Positions 62,103-64,000 of a stretch of DNA of 64,000 nt are shown in pieces. How positions within the stretch are numbered: the first letter of the stretch is position 1; every line of letters starts with the position of its first letter. This DNA is from JAFGDI01 sp963667715 (GTDB lineage: Bacteria > Planctomycetota > Phycisphaerae > Sedimentisphaerales > SM23-30): assembly GCA_963667715.1 (NCBI GenBank), contig OY763926.1:3782001-3846000 (forward strand). Direction: 5' to 3'. Made by a program: the position numbers and the translations under genes. The notes under the pieces were generated by a model that worked only from the letters and a program-made list of their open reading frames with translations, ran no database searches and was not told the DNA's origin.

Positions 62103-63305
62103 ATGCCGGCGTTTAAGTATAAAGCAATAGATAAGGCAGGAAAGCAGGTGCGAGGCACGATCGTGGCGGAAAACGCTGTGGCGGCCCGTAAGCAGCTGCG
62201 TAATCGTCAGATACATGCTCATCATATTGAAGCGGCTGGCTCTAGTAAATATAATGGTAAGAGCAGTGTAAAGAGCCGGAACAGGAAACTGGTACTGGAA
62301 TTTACCTCGCTGCTGTCAACGATGATCCAGGCAGAGTTAAAACTGACCGAAGCTCTGGATCTGATAATAGTTCAGACTGCAAACGAGAAATTTAAGCAGG
62401 CGATACAGAATATCCGTGACCAGCTGATGAGCGGTAGTTCGTTCGCAGATGGTCTGAAAGAATATCCGCAGTATTTTGACATTGTATATATATCGATGAT
62501 CAAGGTGGGTGAGGCGACCGGTAATCTGGGCGAGACTATCGAAGTACTGAGAAAGCAGATGGATAAAAGCCGGAAGCTGGAACAGACGTTTGTCAGTGCT
62601 ATGTTCTACCCGATGATCCTGATAACAGTATGTATCGGGGTAATAGCGATCCTGATGACAGTGGTAGTACCTAAGCTATCAGAGCTGCTGACGGCGAGCG
62701 GTAAAGAGATGCCGGGGATGACTAAGCTGTTGATGGCGATAAGTAGTTTTATGGCCGGCTACTGGCTGTGGATAGCGGTCGGGCTGTTTGGCAGCTATTG
62801 GCTGTTCTGTCAATGGAAAGCGACCAAAAGCGGCCGGAATAAGTTTGATAAGTTCAAGATACAGATACCGATCTTTGGCCAGTTTATCTGTCAGACGGTA
62901 ACGGCGAGGTTTGCCTCTAATCTGGCGGCCCTGATGAGAAGCGGTATGCCAATGGCTGATGCTTTGGCGATCGTGGCTGACGTTACAGGTAATGTGGTAA
63001 TGGGTCATGCTATACACCGGGCACGCGAAAGGATAGTTGGTGGTGCCGATATCGCTACCCCCCTGCGTGAGAGCGGAGTGATAGATATTACGGTAGGCCA
63101 TATGATAACAATAGGCGAAAAGAGCGGCGAGCTGGAAAAGATGCTGGTGAATATATCAGAATCGCTGCAGGAAAAGAACGATGTCGCGGCGGAAAGACTG
63201 GGCGCGATAATAGAACCGATCATTATTGTATTTATGGCGGTAGTAGTAGGATTTATCTTTACAGCTATACTGATACCAATGATGAATATGAATAATATAG
63301 GATAA
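62103..63305 (+). CDS. gspF: Type II secretion inner-membrane platform protein GspF
   Basis: A 400-aa membrane protein that anchors GspE and assembles the pseudopilus. It starts MPAFKYKAIDKAGKQVRGTI, the classical GspF N-terminus, then two homologous T2SSF domains with EFTSLLSTMIQAELKLTEAL and ARFASNLAALMRSGMPMADA. Three membrane segments are visible (AMFYPMILITVCIGVIAILM, FMAGYWLWIAVGLFGSYWLF, IIIVFMAVVVGFIFTAIL). Length is normal. Confidence 0.95.
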   Translation: MPAFKYKAIDKAGKQVRGTIVAENAVAARKQLRNRQIHAHHIEAAGSSKYNGKSSVKSRNRKLVLEFTSLLSTMIQAELKLTEALDLIIVQTANEKFKQAIQNIRDQLMSGSSFADGLKEYPQYFDIVYISMIKVGEATGNLGETIEVLRKQMDKSRKLEQTFVSAMFYPMILITVCIGVIAILMTVVVPKLSELLTASGKEMPGMTKLLMAISSFMAGYWLWIAVGLFGSYWLFCQWKATKSGRNKFDKFKIQIPIFGQFICQTVTARFASNLAALMRSGMPMADALAIVADVTGNVVMGHAIHRARERIVGGADIATPLRESGVIDITVGHMITIGEKSGELEKMLVNISESLQEKNDVAAERLGAIIEPIIIVFMAVVVGFIFTAILIPMMNMNNIG

Positions 63306-63355
63306 ATCAGGATTTAGAAGTTAGGATATAGGAATTAGGATTTAGAAATCAGGAG
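63306..63355 (+). repeat. Family A phrase fragment
   Basis: aatcaggatttagaagttag, 'ggatataggaattagg' and 'atttagaaatcaggag' fill the gap between gspF and gspG; these phrases also occur in other A copies. It seems also to supply the gspG ribosome-binding site (CAGGAG). Confidence 0.6.
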
Positions 63356-63360
63356 TAATT

Positions 63361-63804
63361 ATGAATAGAAGAAATAGAAGGAATCGCGGTTTTTCATTGA
63401 TGGAATTGATGGTTGTGCTGGTGATCATGGGTATCCTGGCGACTGTCGTAGTTCAGAACGTACTGCAGAATATTGATAAGGCGAAGGTTACCAAGACTAT
63501 GTCGCAGATAGCAATATTCAAGAATTCTATAATCCAATACAAGATAGATACGAATGTTTACCCGGACTATCTGAGTGACCTAGTGACTATGCCGGCGGAT
63601 ATCAAGGGCTGGAACGGGCCTTATATTGATACTGTACCACTGGATGGCTGGGGCAATGAATATACCTATTATCCACCAGAACAGGGAAGCAATACATTCG
63701 AGATCATCTCATATGGTGCTGACGGCGAAGAAGGCGGCGATCAGAAAGATGCTGATATAAGTAATCTGTCAATGATCGAAGATCAGTCGGCAGAGGCACA
63801 GTAA
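63361..63804 (+). CDS. gspG: Major pseudopilin GspG
   Basis: A 147-aa type II secretion major pseudopilin. A short basic leader (MNRRNRRNRG) is followed by the type III signal peptide cleavage site G|FSLMELMVVLVIMGILAT with Glu at +5. The C-terminal domain has the GspG marks DGWGNEYTYYPP and GADGEEGGDQKDAD, the latter being the Ca-binding loop. The C-terminal extension (SMIEDQSAEAQ) is short. The start has GGAG 7 nt upstream. Confidence 0.95.
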   Translation: MNRRNRRNRGFSLMELMVVLVIMGILATVVVQNVLQNIDKAKVTKTMSQIAIFKNSIIQYKIDTNVYPDYLSDLVTMPADIKGWNGPYIDTVPLDGWGNEYTYYPPEQGSNTFEIISYGADGEEGGDQKDADISNLSMIEDQSAEAQ

Positions 63805-63905
63805 GAATATGGCGGCCAGTTAATGGCGGCAGATCGACTCAGGCGATCCGGGACAGGTTAGAGAATGTGAGCTGACATGCCGGAGATGCATTTGAATACA
63901 CAAAT

Positions 63906-64000
63906 ATGAACAATTTCAGATACAATAGACAGGCTCGGCATGGTTTTTCCCTTGTCGAGCTTGTGTTGATTATGTTAATGCTGGGCGCCTTGCTGACAGT
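63906..64000 (+). CDS. Minor pseudopilin (GspH-like), 5' part (runs off window)
   Basis: ATG at 63906 begins MNNFRYNRQARHGFSLVELV, with a prepilin cleavage site G|FSLVEL and Glu at +5, then a hydrophobic helix. The rest lies beyond the window. It is probably GspH or another minor pseudopilin by position after gspG. The start has no clear Shine-Dalgarno. Confidence 0.75.
   Translation, partial: MNNFRYNRQARHGFSLVELVLIMLMLGALLT

Overview
The window looks like part of the chromosome of an anaerobic Planctomycetota bacterium, probably from a Phycisphaerae/Sedimentisphaerales-type lineage. This is inferred from the protein repertoire: long secreted proteins with planctomycete dockerin-like Ca-binding modules, PEP-CTERM sorting tails, CotH/lamin-tail proteins, a type II secretion operon, and an oxygen-defence cluster (flavodiiron protein, two ferritin-like proteins, a bd-like membrane complex carrying c-type haem sites). 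No rRNA, tRNA or CRISPR array was seen.

Layout. 1-5.2 kb: 5' part of dxs, then a GT9 glycosyltransferase, a radical SAM protein and a large glycosyltransferase-like protein. 5.2-18.2 kb: a giant CotH/lamin-tail protein, a PAS-GGDEF diguanylate cyclase, a ferredoxin-ASKHA (RACo-type) activator and two secreted proteins with different C-terminal tails. 18.4-25.3 kb: mnmG and two tandem TonB-dependent receptor paralogues. 25.6-30.4 kb: a degraded accessory island with YD/RHS-repeat remnants, two small immunity-like genes, an IS4-type insertion sequence with intact ends, and long mosaics of intergenic repeats. 30.4-36.1 kb: bd-like complex, FprA, a ferritin-like protein and rubrerythrin, all on the minus strand. 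36.1-44 kb: an AT-rich divergent intergenic region, then on the plus strand a HEAT-repeat protein, a GNAT acetyltransferase, a beta-helix dockerin protein and tandem PEP-CTERM genes. 44.2-52 kb: a PEPCK-like P-loop protein (DUF4914 type), a MEDS-domain/histidine-kinase pair, RidA, a candidate small RNA and a duplicated XRE-cupin regulator. 53-64 kb: a type II secretion operon (C-position protein, lipoprotein on the opposite strand, giant secretin, GspE, GspF, GspG, start of a GspH-like pseudopilin).

Two window-scale signals stand out. First, GC skew on the plus strand changes sign near 35.5-36.4 kb. It is C-rich to the left and G-rich to the right, whichever strand the genes are on, and genes run mostly minus to the left and plus to the right. 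This is what a replication origin looks like. Second, at least four families of dispersed intergenic repeats (called A-D here) all lie in one orientation to the left of that point and in the opposite orientation to the right.

How the genes work together: the T2SS would export the PEP-CTERM, dockerin and lamin-tail proteins, and the TonB receptors would import ligands. The bd-like/FprA/rubrerythrin cluster would remove O2 and peroxide. These links are inferred from family knowledge and gene position.
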